From the NCBI GenBank assembly GCA_033439265.1, contig JAVTVX010000019.1, forward strand, positions 17,758,039-17,822,038: DNA of 64,000 bases, in the 5' to 3' direction. The notes below the pieces were generated by a model. The model was given only the letters and a program-made list of their open reading frames with translations. It did not search any database and was not told the origin of the DNA. This stretch comes from Dillenia suffruticosa. Its lineage: Eukaryota; Streptophyta; Magnoliopsida; Dilleniales; Dilleniaceae. Positions 45,727 through 57,780 of this stretch are shown here, in pieces; within the stretch, counting starts at the first letter, position 1; the number at the start of each line of letters is the position of its first letter. Position numbers and translations under genes: made by a program.

Positions 45727-47363
45727 ATTTCATCATTTCGGATATAGTTTAGTGTAAAACATTCTATATTATTTTACCATGTTTTGGGGGAATTGTCTTT
45801 GAGGTTATAGTTTCTTTTCTTTTTTTACACAGAACGATTCGAATTTAAAATTTTTACGAAAAAAATAGAGAGATCGAAAGATGGTGCTACTTAAACTGTA
45901 ACTCATTAGTGAGATTTTAGCTTTTGCTAGTTCAAACTTTTGTTGCTTCCACGTGCAAAATATATGTGTTGGAAGCCTTTGTATGAGTCGGGTTAAACTT
46001 GAGTTTATAATAGGTCGACCCGATCCAAATCCATTTCATTCTCCACTGCCCTGGTTTAAAGCTTTCAAATGAAGCTTTCTTCACTGTCTTCCTACCACCA
46101 CGTCAGGATTGAAGCTTTCACAAGAAGTTTTGGTGCATGCCTATAAATATGTAGCTGGGAGTGAGAGAAGTGACATACGAGACTGTGAGCGAGTCTCTGT
46201 TTACACACACACACACACACACACCTTCTCTGCATTCTACAAGAGACCTCCGTGCAAGGAAATCGTCAAGAGGATTTAGATTGTGAAAAGTGTGTGGTTT
46301 CCAACTTGTGATTCCACGTGACTAGAGCATGTGATTCAATCTCGATCCGAATCCAAATTCCGTTGCTTTGAAGAACATCAGGCAAAAGGTAATCTGTTAT
46401 TGTGAATTTCTTGTTTGTTGTGTCTTCCATCAATTTGAATGAATTCCAATCTTGAGATGCAAAATGTCTGAAACTGATCTTCAGGTCGCACATACTTGGT
46501 CTTATGACTGAGAAGTTGACCACTGGTATCCCCCATTTCTTAATCAAATGGTCCATTTAACCTTATAAAAAGGAAAAAAGAATATATCTAATAAATTATA
46601 TCTCAATTGACATTATTTTTTAAAAAAAAAAATTCGAATTCAAACCTTTTTATATAAAAAAAAATATATTCTAACAAAACCATATAATCAGAATGCGATC
46701 CAAGCCTTTCTTAACCCTAGTTTGTAAAATTATGGACATTAATCACTGAATTAAACAAAACCTTATATTCAGAACAATGTGCAGATTAACATCATAGTCC
46801 TAGTAAAAGATGTGCTATATTTAATTTGCATAGTCATACTCAGCAGTGACTAAAATAAAACAGGACCCGTACGAGTTTTATCCCTCGGATCATGTCCGGG
46901 AACCGAACCATCTGTTTGTTCAAAACCGGTTTGACCATCAAACCGGGTCATCAAGAATCATCATCAGCGGCATCAACATCAACAACAACACGGGGTTGTT
47001 TCCTTCTTTCATTTCAAGAACATTGATTGGGTATTCTGGTTTCTTGTTTTCATTTTTTTTCTTATTTTTAATTTTTTTTTTTAATTTTTTTGATTGTTTC
47101 TTTCATATTGGAGGTGATTTTTTTTTTTTTAATTTGGGTGGGTGAAGAATATGAACATTAATAATAAAAAAAAGAAATAATATACTGCTGTTTATGTCCT
47201 ACTATTCTTGTTTTGTTAATGGAATTATTTGATATTTATGTGTTTTTTATTAATGTAAGTCTTGATTTTAATTTTTTTTTTCACAATTTGCTGGAAATTA
47301 TGATGATGGTGATTGTTTTCTCCAAATATGTGATATTTGAACATTTAATGCCAAGATTTGAGC

Positions 47364-47401
<38 letters not shown>

Positions 47402-48239
47402 TTGCTTTATATGCTAATTGATTGCGCTCCTTATATTAAAAATTTTTGTAAAATGTTTTAGTTATCAGAATATTTTGAGCATCAAGAATTAAGATTAATG
47501 GAAATTTTAATTACCTCAACCCAATTAATTAGTACAAGACCCCAAATAGTGACTATTTTCAACAATGGCTAATCAAGAAACAGTATTAATTTTGGTAATT
47601 TTTTTAGTGTGAAATTACTGGGGTCTAACTTTTGTAATTTTTATTGTATTTCAATTCATTTGAAATATTGAACTATTTATTCTTTATTTAGACTTTTTGG
47701 ATGCCAGATTGAAAAGCTTAGTTGATGGGCTGTACTTGAATTCCATCTATTTAGACTTCACAAACTCATATATATAACATAAAAAAATACCCAAAAAAAA
47801 TGAAGAAAAACTTAATGTCGCACCATGCAGCGATGACACTTTTTAGAAATGTTGAATTAAAATTTTGGGGAAAAAATGTCATTTAATTTCATAGAATCAG
47901 AATATTGCCCATTTAGCCCAACAAATGAGTTTAGAACACCTGAAAACCTTAGGAACCGGTCCGATAAATAGAAAAACCGGCTGAAAAGTGGATGAATCGG
48001 TCGGTCAAAGTTGTAGTCAACCATCTGAACCGAACTGCTTTTGGTCGACCGGGTCTAAGGCCACTGTGACACAAACGCTGACGGAGGCGTCCCGGTGAAG
48101 GCTGTTGGGTGTGTGAGATCAAATCTAAGTACGTCGCACGATGCACGTGACTACTAACGTGGACACCTGGTAGGAGACGAGAGACGAGAGACCGGTCAAG
48201 ATGTGGTAACCGAATTGCTCAACGTAGCTATTTACTGGT
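45727..48239. other. Intergenic DNA, no recognised gene
   Basis: Includes a CA microsatellite (46204-46223), an AAT microsatellite (47367-47401), a TATA-like ctataaata at 46141 followed by exon-like text, and a plus-strand frame at 46846-47145 that starts MTKIKQDPYEFYPSDHVREP but ends in a T-rich low-complexity run. None resembles a known family. Confidence 0.4.
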
Positions 48240-49380
48240 TGCCACGTGGCATATGACTAGAACAAGGGGCCGTGTGGCTGGTGACATGGCTCCACAAAGA
48301 CAACGTGTCAGTTTATGTGGCTCCATGTATGCGGAATTTTCCACATAGGCGACACATGGCTACACGGTTGTGTTGACTGCACAATCCGTTGCTAATATGG
48401 TTCCACATGGTTGATGATGTGGCACCACCTGTGTTGCATTGTCCACTAAGCGATGCACATTGCTCCATGTATGTGCCGACTAGACACCCATCTTGACAAG
48501 TTCGTTGACGAGGCACCATGTGTGCAGAGGATCCACGAATGCGCTGACTAGACAACACCAATCCATGTGTTCACTTACATGGACCAGTTGTAGGATGACA
48601 TGGCTCCACATTTGTGCTGACTGGACCGTTTTCGTTGACATGGACACGTGCCTCATGATATGGCTCCACGTGTCACACATTATGACATGGCTCCGCGTCT
48701 GCATTGACCAGACACCTCGTTCCACGAGTTTGCTGACATGTCACCACGTGTATGGCATGATCCACAAACTAGATGACATGGCACCGCGTTTGCAATGTCT
48801 TGGCACACCATTACACATGTCCGCTGACATGTTTCCATGTGTATGATGATGTGTCTCCTCATGTGTGGCTTGATCCACATATTAGATGACATGGCGCCAC
48901 GTCTAGGATGATTGGACACCCGTTCCACATGTTTGTTGACACGGCACCACATGTATGATGTGGCTCCACGCGTGTGGCGTGATCCGCATATTGGATGACA
49001 TGTCACCACGTCTATGATGACTGGACACCCCATTCCACAAGTTTGGAACATGCACCACCTGTCTAATGAAACATTGGAGATGACATGGCTCCACGTTTAC
49101 ACTGACCAGGCATGCTCTCCACGAGTTGTTTGACATGGCACCACTTGTATGATGATGTGGCAACACATGTGCAGACTAGTCCATCGTGTGCTGACTGGAC
49201 ACCCCGTTCCACATGTTTGATGACATGGCAACAACTCCCGGATAAGGTGGCTCCACGTGTGCTGAATGGTCTACGTAGCTGATTACATGGCTCCATGCCT
49301 GCGCTGATGGGACACCCCGGCCCAATTGTTCGCTGACCTGACACCACATTAGATGATGTGGCTCCACATGTGCTAGCGAT
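48240..49380. repeat. Degenerate minisatellite rich in CACGTG-like words
   Basis: About 1.1 kb of imperfect repeats alternating gatgacatggc(a/t)ccac(g/a)tgt, ctgactggacaccccgttcc and acaagtttgttgacatgg, roughly 60-75 bp apart. The plant G-box core CACGTG and near variants recur many times (for example near 48245, 48645, 48668, 48744 and 49256). Both strands have long open frames rich in His, Cys, Met and Trp; they are repeat translations, not genes. Confidence 0.8.
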
Positions 49381-49772
49381 AGCTAACTAGGGCTTTGGTC
49401 TTTGGGTGAAGCCCTTAATTCTAAAAAATTTTGACTATTTTGTAGCTCCTTTTCCCCAATTGCAATGTATGAATTTATGATTTTTTTATTATTATACACG
49501 GGTCTTGTAAAAATCCTGGGTAATAGGGTTGTGGGTCAATACGCTATTGACACGCGAGTTTATATGGATTGATCACGTAAATGGTCCAATTTATAAAGCG
49601 AATTGTAAAATATATGAGTCGAGAATTGACCCAATCCGATCAATGTGTCTGATCCAAATTTAATAACTAAGAAAAGAATCGCTCCAAAACCCACCACTCC
49701 CTTTCTCTCTTCCCTCTATATCTCTCTCTCTCCCTCTCTCCCTCTCTCCGACCGACTCCAATTTCACTAATA

Positions 49773-49982
49773 ATGGATCACCAACGAAATCCTCTTATCC
49801 AGCATCCACAGCAGCAACAAGGTCCACAAACAACTCCACCTTCTGGAATCTCAAGCATTGAAGATGACCCCGGAACGGGACTCGACTCTAACAATGGTTT
49901 CTCTTCATCCGACCATGATGAAAGCATAGTTTCATCACCTGTCATAGAGATGGAAGTAATAAATCCAAGTCCTAACTTTTGA
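49773..49982 (+). CDS. Hypothetical 69-aa protein or first-exon fragment
   Basis: An ATG in a good context (aataATGG) follows a CT-rich leader (49698-49750) like those of the real genes in this window. The protein begins MDHQRNPLIQHPQQQQGPQT, has an acidic Ser-rich middle (SSSDHDESIVSS) and stops at 49980-49982. Low-complexity, disordered-looking, no known domain. It could be the intact N-terminal exon of a gene whose remainder is missing or unrecognised; no downstream exon was found. Confidence 0.35.
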   Translation: MDHQRNPLIQHPQQQQGPQTTPPSGISSIEDDPGTGLDSNNGFSSSDHDESIVSSPVIEMEVINPSPNF

Positions 49983-52189
49983 ACACTGACACGGTCCAAT
50001 CACATAGCAGCCATCGAAAACTCAAGAAGAAAGTTCAAAGAAGAGAAATTGTGGTAAAAGAGAAAGCTTCGGCTGAATAGAAGGGTAAAGAATTGGATAG
50101 GTATTTTTCTTAGATTTTAGATATGGTTTCGGCGGAAATCCAAGTTTTTATTTGTATTTCATGAAACTCTTATTTTGGGGTTTTATTTCCAAATCCTTAT
50201 TACCATTTCATTAGTCCAAAAATTCAAAAGAGTTTCAATTTCATTCTTATTTTTCGTACCATTTAACAAAACACGAACTAAGTGATATGTAAAGTGATTT
50301 TGCTGTGTTAATTTTGCCACCAACTCAGTATTCGGGGTTTCACATTAATTTATGCCGACCGCTTGCAGGTCTCAATTAAGGGACAGGTCTCCTAACGTTG
50401 ATTTTTTTGTTTTCATAGGAATCAAATTCCCGACCATGATTAAGGGGTATCAGTCCCCGAACCAACGAGCTATCATACTCAGTATTTTACTGTGTTAATT
50501 TGGTTCAAGTTTTGAAGGGACAGTCGTTGTGTTCCACCTAAACGGCACAGAGTCAAAATTTTCTCTAAAAAATTAAATTATTAATATATCCATAGTTTAA
50601 TGTAAGTTTAATATTAACTTTTTCAAATAAAAGTTCAAACTTCATTAGTTCTGTCCTCAATTTGTTCCTTAGTTTTACTTTTTAAAGCATATTATCACGT
50701 AGTTTAGGTCATGATTAAACTACCAGAAGTGCTATGTTCTTCATTCTTTACCCTGGTGGACAAGTTGGATACCTGGTATCCAATGCGCTAAGTTAGCATT
50801 TATCAAAGTAATGCCATTGTTCAACGTGGATTAAAATAATTTTAAGAAAATAGAAAAATGGCTAGATGACGATTAAAATAATACAAAATAAATAAAAATC
50901 AAACTAACATATTACAAATTTTTTAAATAAAGATAAGAGAATATAATTTTTTAAAAAGATAATTTTTTTTTTGTGTGTTTGATCAACCAAAATCCGACAA
51001 TTAATTTATTGATTATAATTAATTCGATTCGAGTTTATTGTCAAATCCATTAATGGACATACTCTTTGTACGTCTTATTTTTCTATTTTTAAAATTTAAA
51101 TTTAAAATTTTGATTAAATAAATCTTTTCTGCTTACCATTGAATCAACGAGTCGTCGATAAAAAGTGATATTCATCATATATGAAGCTCGCCGCCGTGGC
51201 CAGCAATGATATGACGGCGTCATCAAACTGATCACGTAAGCTCTTTAAGTGATTTTTTTTTTTTTGGGTATAATCTCTTTTATGTATTATGTAATAAGAG
51301 GGTAGGAGGTTTGAGGAATGTCATTAAGGCAAGTTCAAGTGCTGGATAAAGGATCATAGACCTCAAAAACATGAGAAGAATGACCAGCAATAGGATTAAA
51401 ACAAAGGAGAGAACTTTTCCTCAAACGGGATTCCCACCGGTCACGATGTGATCTGAGGGTGCCAATGCGAAGCTCATACACATCCCTCTTATATATAGGC
51501 TTTCCATTGTTGGACCATGACTCATGATAGAATAGCAATCCTGCGTGCAAAATGTATACGACGTTTTCCCACCGCAAGATTCGACTCCATCAAAACCAGC
51601 AAAGTCTCGATCAAGAAGGATGAGAAGACCAAGGTTTCTCAACAAGTTTTTGTAAAATCAATCCGCTGCATGCATCCCTACCTAATCAGGTGTAGAAACT
51701 TTTCATCACCTTCACCTTTTCCTATCTTTACTGTCACTAGTTCCAAAAAACCATAAAAAAAGGACTCTGAACAAAACCCTAAATGCTATTATGAGAGGGA
51801 CATGATAGAGGCCCCCATATATTTTCTCCTTGGTTTTTCCCTCGAGGACAAGAGTTCACTGCAATAACAAATTGATCTGGGAAAACTGGAATATGAATTA
51901 TTTACCCCTTCAGGATCAACCACAATATGAAGTCACGACTTGACCACCAAAATTGAGTACACTCCCTACAATCTGGACACATTTAAAGATGCAGTCTTAC
52001 AAAAGTAAATAAAACCATGCATCCAATAGACATTGCACCATTGGAGTACACTTCCATGGGAAAAAAACCGTAGGATTTGGTTCAACTTCAAAAATTTAAT
52101 ACACAAGCTAACAACTGCCTTAGCAAAGATTCTTCAGCGGTCAAACTTCCACAGTCATCCCCACAAGATCAAAAAGTTATGTGGGACAA
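49983..52189. other. Intergenic DNA with unexplained GC-richer ORF block
   Basis: 51335-51645 has two overlapping minus-strand frames (ending SSHVFEVYDPLSST and containing PIYKRDVYELRIGTLRSHRD) with higher GC than their surroundings; I do not recognise them. About 50310-50480 contains words (ccccgaaccaacgagctatc) of a repeat type common in plants. About 50985-51170 is a minus-strand relative of the short dispersed repeats. Confidence 0.35.
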
Positions 52190-52612
52190 CTATTTATCAA
52201 ATTCCCAAATAACACCTCCATCCTCTGCAATACAAGTATAGCATTAGTCAGACTCATGGTCCCAAAAACAAAATGTCCAGCTCTATGATTTCCATGACTG
52301 ATTTCCATGAGTTCAAATTTACCCTTTTATAATATAAACATAGCAAATGCAAGACACACCTTTGACTTTCTTCTTGATCCAAACTTCTACCAGCATCCCT
52401 GCACCCACACCAGCAGCAATACATGTCCCATAGACCAAAATGGTTGAGGGTAATGACCTGCGGGGTAGAAAATAATATTCCGGAATTTCTCTCATCTTTT
52501 TAGGAAGCCGCTTCTTAACAACTGGTGCAGCGCCAGGATTCTTCTTCACAGCTTCACCAATGGCTTTCCAATCCAACCCCTTTAATGGATCTTTTGGGTC
52601 CTCTTTTGCCAT
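52190..52612 (-). CDS. Small single-pass membrane protein (two exons, 95 aa), plant-conserved
   Basis: Exons on minus: 52360-52612 and 52190-52224, joined by a GT-AG intron, giving 96 codons including the TAG. The protein is MAKEDPKDPLKGLDWKAIGE at the start, a basic segment VKKRLPKKMREIPEYYFLPRR, one hydrophobic span at about residues 57-80 (STILVYGTCIAAGVGAGMLVEVW) and a short tail ending KEDGGVIWEFDK. The layout (soluble basic N-terminus, one membrane anchor, tiny charged tail) and my recall of near-identical plant proteins support a real gene; no function is known to me. An untranslated first exon may lie upstream: a telobox-like aaccctaatctagag followed by gtattt is read on minus at about 55000-55018. 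Confidence 0.85.
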
Positions 52613-55600
52613 ATGGAATCCTTTGTATGCTCCAAAACTTTGTTCTGAAAGTCAAATATTTTTTTTTTCTTTTAATAATTAAAAAAGAAAAAAGAAAAGA
52701 AAAATAATGTACACAACTAGCAACAAGGTCTCTGCACATGCAAAGTTATATTCTCATTTGGCAACGAGATCTCTAAATATACAGAATAACAATCATTTGC
52801 TTCAATGGGTCTAGAAACTTAAAAGACAAAGATTGAGCACATCCATGTAAGTTTCAAGGGCAAGAGTTAAGTAAATTAAGCAACTATCCCAGCCTATCCA
52901 CTTCCATTCAAATTTCTCAATTCTTCCATTTTGGGTTCAAAGTAGCAAACAGAAGGCCCAAATATCTTGAGAGACAACTGCATTGAAAAGAAAAAAGTGT
53001 ATCCTGCAGCAGTAAACAAAGGGCCCAAATATCATAACTTTGGAGTTTTGGAAATATAAGTAAAATGGGCCACTATAGTGTAGAAGCCATTTTGGTAGTA
53101 TGCCAAAAGCCCTCTACTATCCATCCCATGCCATTCCATTATCTTGTATTGTACTGTATCAAATTAGACATATCCATTAAGTGGCAAACCGGAGAAATTT
53201 CTAATCATACTCTTCAGTTTTATGTTAATAGGATATCTAGTTACCTTTATGCCATCATGTTCCTACCCAATGGCATGTTCTTTGATGGCCTAAGGAGAGG
53301 ACTTGTAGCGCGGCAGAATGAAGAGTAATGATTCCATCAAGAGAATTCATAGTAACATGCAGTAGTAACATGCCAGGACTGAATTCATCCAAGTGAATCA
53401 CTCCAAAAACTCAGCAAAGCAGGGCTTCAAGTCAACACAATTAGAAGATAATGTAGTCACTTCAAGACAGCGCCTGAGAATTTCTAAAAAAATGGACTTA
53501 TAATCCCAACAAAGTATATTTGTTTGCAACAAATTAAACAAGAACATAATAACATACCAAAAACTATGCATCTCAAGAGAGAATACATAAGCCCACCTCT
53601 CAGGTGAGATTGCTGTAAGAATACATACATCCCAGATGCTAATACATCGCAAAAGTTACCCTTGCTCTCTCCTCCTCTACCTTCTAATTTTCCCCTGCAT
53701 TTCCCTCCTTTACTTCTATTTGTCTTTTTATTTTACTTCTACAATTATGCACCCTCTATATTCCGACTTTAGGTAAGAAACTCTAAATCCTTGCACAATT
53801 CGATCATGCTAAGGTCTTCTATATACAGATCATAACTTTGCAAAAATTTGAACAAAACAAGATTGCTAAAATCATGCCAAGGAGGCAAATCTAACAACAA
53901 ACAAACAATAACAAATTGAGCCATAATCCCAAATTTTTGGGTTGGTTGTTTGAGAAACCAATATAGGAGAGAGGAAAAAAAAGAACAACATAAAATTAAA
54001 GTTTGAAAGTAAAAATAGAGAAGATAAAACTAAAAATTAAAAATAAAAATAAAAAAGATGAAAAGAAAGAAATAAAAATAAATTATCCATAGAAATTTGA
54101 AATAATAATAATAATAATAACAACAGAGAGGAAAATGGAGAAAAACACCCTTTGAACTAGTCCTGACCCAAACAATTTTATCCACTAGCAGGGAGGAAGA
54201 TGGGGCGATAGAACAACTCATAATCACCAAAAGGACTTCTACTTCAACTAATATAGGCATGCTTTGCACATGCTCAGCTAAAATGTTATCTTTTCATGTG
54301 CACATCATAGCAACAGTAACATCTGATTTTGGTTAATAGGATCTCTTGCCAACTAAATCAACCATCTAAAGATAAAACATAATAATGACAATGCAATCCT
54401 AAGTATCTCTTATAAGATTTCAGCCAAGATTGTTAACTTCAAAAGTACCAGGCTAGGGTGCTGTCCTAACTCATCAAACCAAACCTGTTATTGCTAGATG
54501 CCTAAGAAGCAAAGAAGAAAGAGCATATGATGTCAGACAGAACATTTCTTATATGAAAGAAAACAGTCAACCTACTCACATATACATTTGCCCACAAAGA
54601 TACAGGTTGATTCCTATTTCTCAAACTGTTCAGTCAGTCTGACTTTAATTACATGGGCATATTCAGAAGCACTAAAAATACTTGTTTAGTCCACTCTTGT
54701 TTCACGTTCTGTTAAGAAGGTATTTCCAATATTAATCTACCTTAGTGCAGTGCATTTTTAATTGAAACCTTCTTATTACTAGTTAGAACTAAAATTCACT
54801 TAAATTAAACCCTCAACATAAAACTAGTAACCCCAATATTATTAGTTCAGCTAATTTAGGGCATTTGAATCAAGACATCAATACCACCACTTTTCCCATT
54901 GGCTATACCTAAGCTCCCCCAAATGCTATCTAGGGTTTTCAATTTCACATAGAATAACTCACCAAAAAAAAAAACACTAAACAGAGAAAGATCAAATACC
55001 TCTAGATTAGGGTTTTCAGCAAATGTCAGCTTCTTCTCTTGCAAAACCTATTAGCAACAACTAAGATGAAGTGTTCTTCTACAAATCTAGCATTGAGAGA
55101 GAGAGAGAGAGAATGACAAACACAGCTTGGAAGTGACAGTTACCTAGAAATGAAAGCATTTCGTCCAGTCCAGACGAATGCAGGGTTGTCAACGGCAGAC
55201 TCAGAGAATTATGACCAGCGTCTCAGGCTCGTGAGGGATTCAAAGGCTGCACCAGGGGTATTTTGGTCCAGAGTGATAATGATTAATTAAATGCCATGTT
55301 GCGCAGTTTATTGGTGTGAGGAACGTATGATTTTTTTTTTCTCTCTTTTTGAAGTTTTTAATTCAAGCAGGCCTCCTGTGTCCCCTCAACTTGTCTATCT
55401 ATATTTTTATTTTATTTTGTTTTGTTTATATTATTTTCACTTAAATCAATATTTTAAATAAATATAAGTAAAGCCTATTTTTCCTATAAAAAATTAAAGT
55501 TACAAATGTTTTAGAATAAAATATCTTTCATGATTTTAAGTTCATTTAATCTTTTTTTCTCCCCCAAAACACAATGGTATCAATGATCAAAATAATTAAT

Positions 55601-55662
55601 TTATATAGTTAAAAATATTATGAGCATTGCAAGTGTAACCTATTGTAGATATCAAGTGTAAC
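52613..55662. other. No coding gene; possible 5' untranslated exon near 55.0 kb
   Basis: Most of the stretch is AT-rich. On minus, 55000-55190 carries a CT repeat, the telobox-like AACCCTAA and two possible splice donors (CTAGAG before gtattt near 55000; TTTCTAG before gtaact near 55144), consistent with the promoter and leader of the gene at 52190-52612. 54090-54119 is an AAT-type microsatellite. Confidence 0.35.
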
Positions 55663-55729
55663 CTATGCTAAAGCTAGTTTCAATGTTGTAACCTGTAATA
55701 TCTGGATCTTGAAACTAGCTTTAGCATAG
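55663..55729. repeat. Perfect 21-bp inverted repeat (hairpin)
   Basis: Left arm 55663-55683 (ctatgctaaagctagtttca plus one base) and right arm 55709-55729 are exact reverse complements separated by a 25-base loop. A second overlapping inverted pair joins 55683-55701 (tgttgtaacctgtaat) with 55758-55776. The structure resembles a small fold-back MITE or a young miRNA-type hairpin; no TSD is obvious. Confidence 0.85.
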
Positions 55730-55972
55730 TCTTTAGAACTAATATAACACGAATACAACATTACAGGTTACAGCATATCATATAATTCATCCAAAAAAAA
55801 GGAGAGGACATTACCACTGGTAATGCAACCAACAAGATACCACACAAGCTTACACACACACAGACAATTAACAAGTAGCAACAATCATCAAGAAGCTAAA
55901 ACACCAATCCAGAGCCTTCAAATTTCTGCTTAGTTATCCGATCAAGTTCATCACCCATCTGAGGAGTTAGAT

Positions 55973-56138
55973 AATTCACCCAATCTCCCACATTCCCTTG
56001 CCTAAAAAACTACCAATTTTCGACCTCAACAAGTTTATTAGACCATTTCCCAGTCAATTCACCCAATCTCCCACATTCCCTTGCCTAAAAACCTTCCAAT
56101 TTTCCACTTCAACAAGTTTATTAGACCATTTCCCAGTC
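55973..56138. repeat. Two-copy tandem repeat, 83-bp unit
   Basis: Units 55973-56055 and 56056-56138 both run aattcacccaatctcccaca to accatttcccagtc with only a few differences. Intergenic; no coding role apparent. Confidence 0.95.
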
Positions 56139-56209
56139 TTGTCCACTTCCGAATTGCTTATGAAATTTCAAAAAAAATTCATAAATTTCAATAAAAAAAT
56201 AAAGAAGGG

Positions 56210-56348
56210 TTGCAGAGGCCACACTCACGGTCACAGAGATGGGTTTGCTGCAGCGGAGGGAAGTACACAGTCTTCTGGCGTCGGCGATGAAGGTCGGCGA
56301 GGTCGGCGAGAGTGAGAGATGAGGAAGGGAAGCCGATGAAGTGTCGGT

Positions 56349-56385
<37 letters not shown>

Positions 56386-56490
56386 ATGAAGGAAAAGTGA
56401 AGCTCGATGCTCGACTTTGGAAGGTGGCAGAGAGCGGCGGTGGGAGGTGGAGCGGCTAGGGCAGCGAAGATGTTTGATCGGGAATGAAGA
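56210..56490. repeat. GC-rich block with GGCGTC hexanucleotide array
   Basis: An abrupt GC-rich island with about seven tandem GGCGTC units at 56345-56387 and scattered relatives (gtcggcgagg, gcgtcggcgatgaagg). No reliable frame. Possibly the inside of a transposon or a decayed 5' gene region. Confidence 0.6.
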
Positions 56491-56959
56491 GGAAACTTAT
56501 AACGAACCCATAAACTTTTTTTTTTATTTAATAATATAATATCAAAATAAAATTTTATTTTATTATAAATTATTATTATAATAAAATTATTTATAATCTA
56601 AATTTATATTACTTTAATATTAAAATTCGAACTCAATCCGACTTTAATTCGATTCTTTAAAAAAAAATCTGATTCGATTGATCGGCTTTTTCGATATCCA
56701 TTGTATCAGATCGAATATTGCCTTCCCCATTTTAAAAGGGTCATCCGTGCTCAGAAACCGAGAGAGTGCAGATGTTATGCACTCGCCACCGTTTAACTTG
56801 GACATCTATGCTCCATGTTCACTATAATCAATTGAATTTGATTTTGGTTAAAACCTGGCATAATATTAACATTCCAAAAAATCTGATTTTCCAAAAATTA
56901 ACCTTATTTTTATAGTTATGGTTACCATCATATAAAGGTCAATCTATCAAATTCCTTTA

Positions 56960-57120
56960 AATGGTTATATATTTTATCCTCTTAATCAAAATTTTTAAGT
57001 TTGAGTTCGAGTTCTGAGAATGACGAAAAAGAATTTGAGAGAACCAACGTTTAAAATGAATTTCACAGTATTCAAAACGGATTAATCGAACAAAAGTCAT
57101 GTACCGACGGTGTAAATAAA
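56960..57120 (+). mobile_element. SINE-like dispersed repeat (family copy 3)
   Basis: Carries ttatcctcttaatcaaaatt, a box-B-like tgagttcgagttc, gagaatgacgaaaaagaatt, atgaatttcacagtattcaa and cggattaatcga, in the same order as the copies at 22835 and 24575. The A tail is weak. Confidence 0.5.
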
Positions 57121-57345
57121 ATAAGGATCAATTTTGTCATTTTGGGCCGGACTAACCAAGCCCAAGAAGGGTGATGATACAAAAATCTAAGATTGAGCTA
57201 CTTCCTCATATTGAAAATTAGATCATAACAACTTTTAAATTGAGTTTGGATTCTATATACATTGAAAATCTAATTCTTCCAAACATTTCACGTAAACAAG
57301 ACTGAACTTATTAAGTGAACTCGTGGGAAGTCATATACCATTAGG

Positions 57346-57780
57346 ATACCACTCCAATTTTATTGGATCTCCCAAAGGGTCAAGGATAAGGATAAGGAAA
57401 AAGAAAGTTGACCTAGTGGAAAAATACGTTATATCATTTAATTAAAATTCAAATTCAAATTTTGAGAATAGAAAAACTATATTGAGAAAGTTCTTTTCTA
57501 TAAAGGATTCGATAGTAATTTAAATCAAATTAGTTAAAATATGACAAAAATATATTATTAATATACTACTCCAATTTTATCGGATGTCCTCAAAGGGACA
57601 AGGATAACGAAAGTTGATTTAGTAGGAAGAGTGTTTTGTCCCTTAATCAAGATTTAAGTTCAAATGTTAAGAATGGAAAAAATACATTGAGAGAGTTTCC
57701 TCCTATAGAGTGTTCAGTAGTAATTCAAGTCGAATTAGTTAAAATATGATAAAAATATATTATTAGTATATCGCGGTGAG
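57346..57780 (+). repeat. Two tandem copies of a roughly 216-bp repeat
   Basis: Both units start actccaattttat(t/c)ggat, contain gggacaaggataa-like and gttga(c/t)ctagt(a/g)g text, and end gaattagttaaaatatgaca-like plus aatatattatta. The second half resembles the dispersed SINE-like family, suggesting the unit includes an old insertion that was then tandemly duplicated. Confidence 0.8.

Noticed and set aside
47949-49367. Many overlapping His/Cys/Met-rich frames
   Set aside because: All lie in the degenerate minisatellite; no frame is preferred and no domain is visible.
48240-49380. CRISPR-like regular repeat array
   Set aside because: Units are degenerate with no constant repeat and unique spacers; eukaryotic minisatellite.
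51335-51645. Organelle DNA insertion
   Set aside because: Composition prompted the idea, but I recognise no chloroplast or mitochondrial gene in it.
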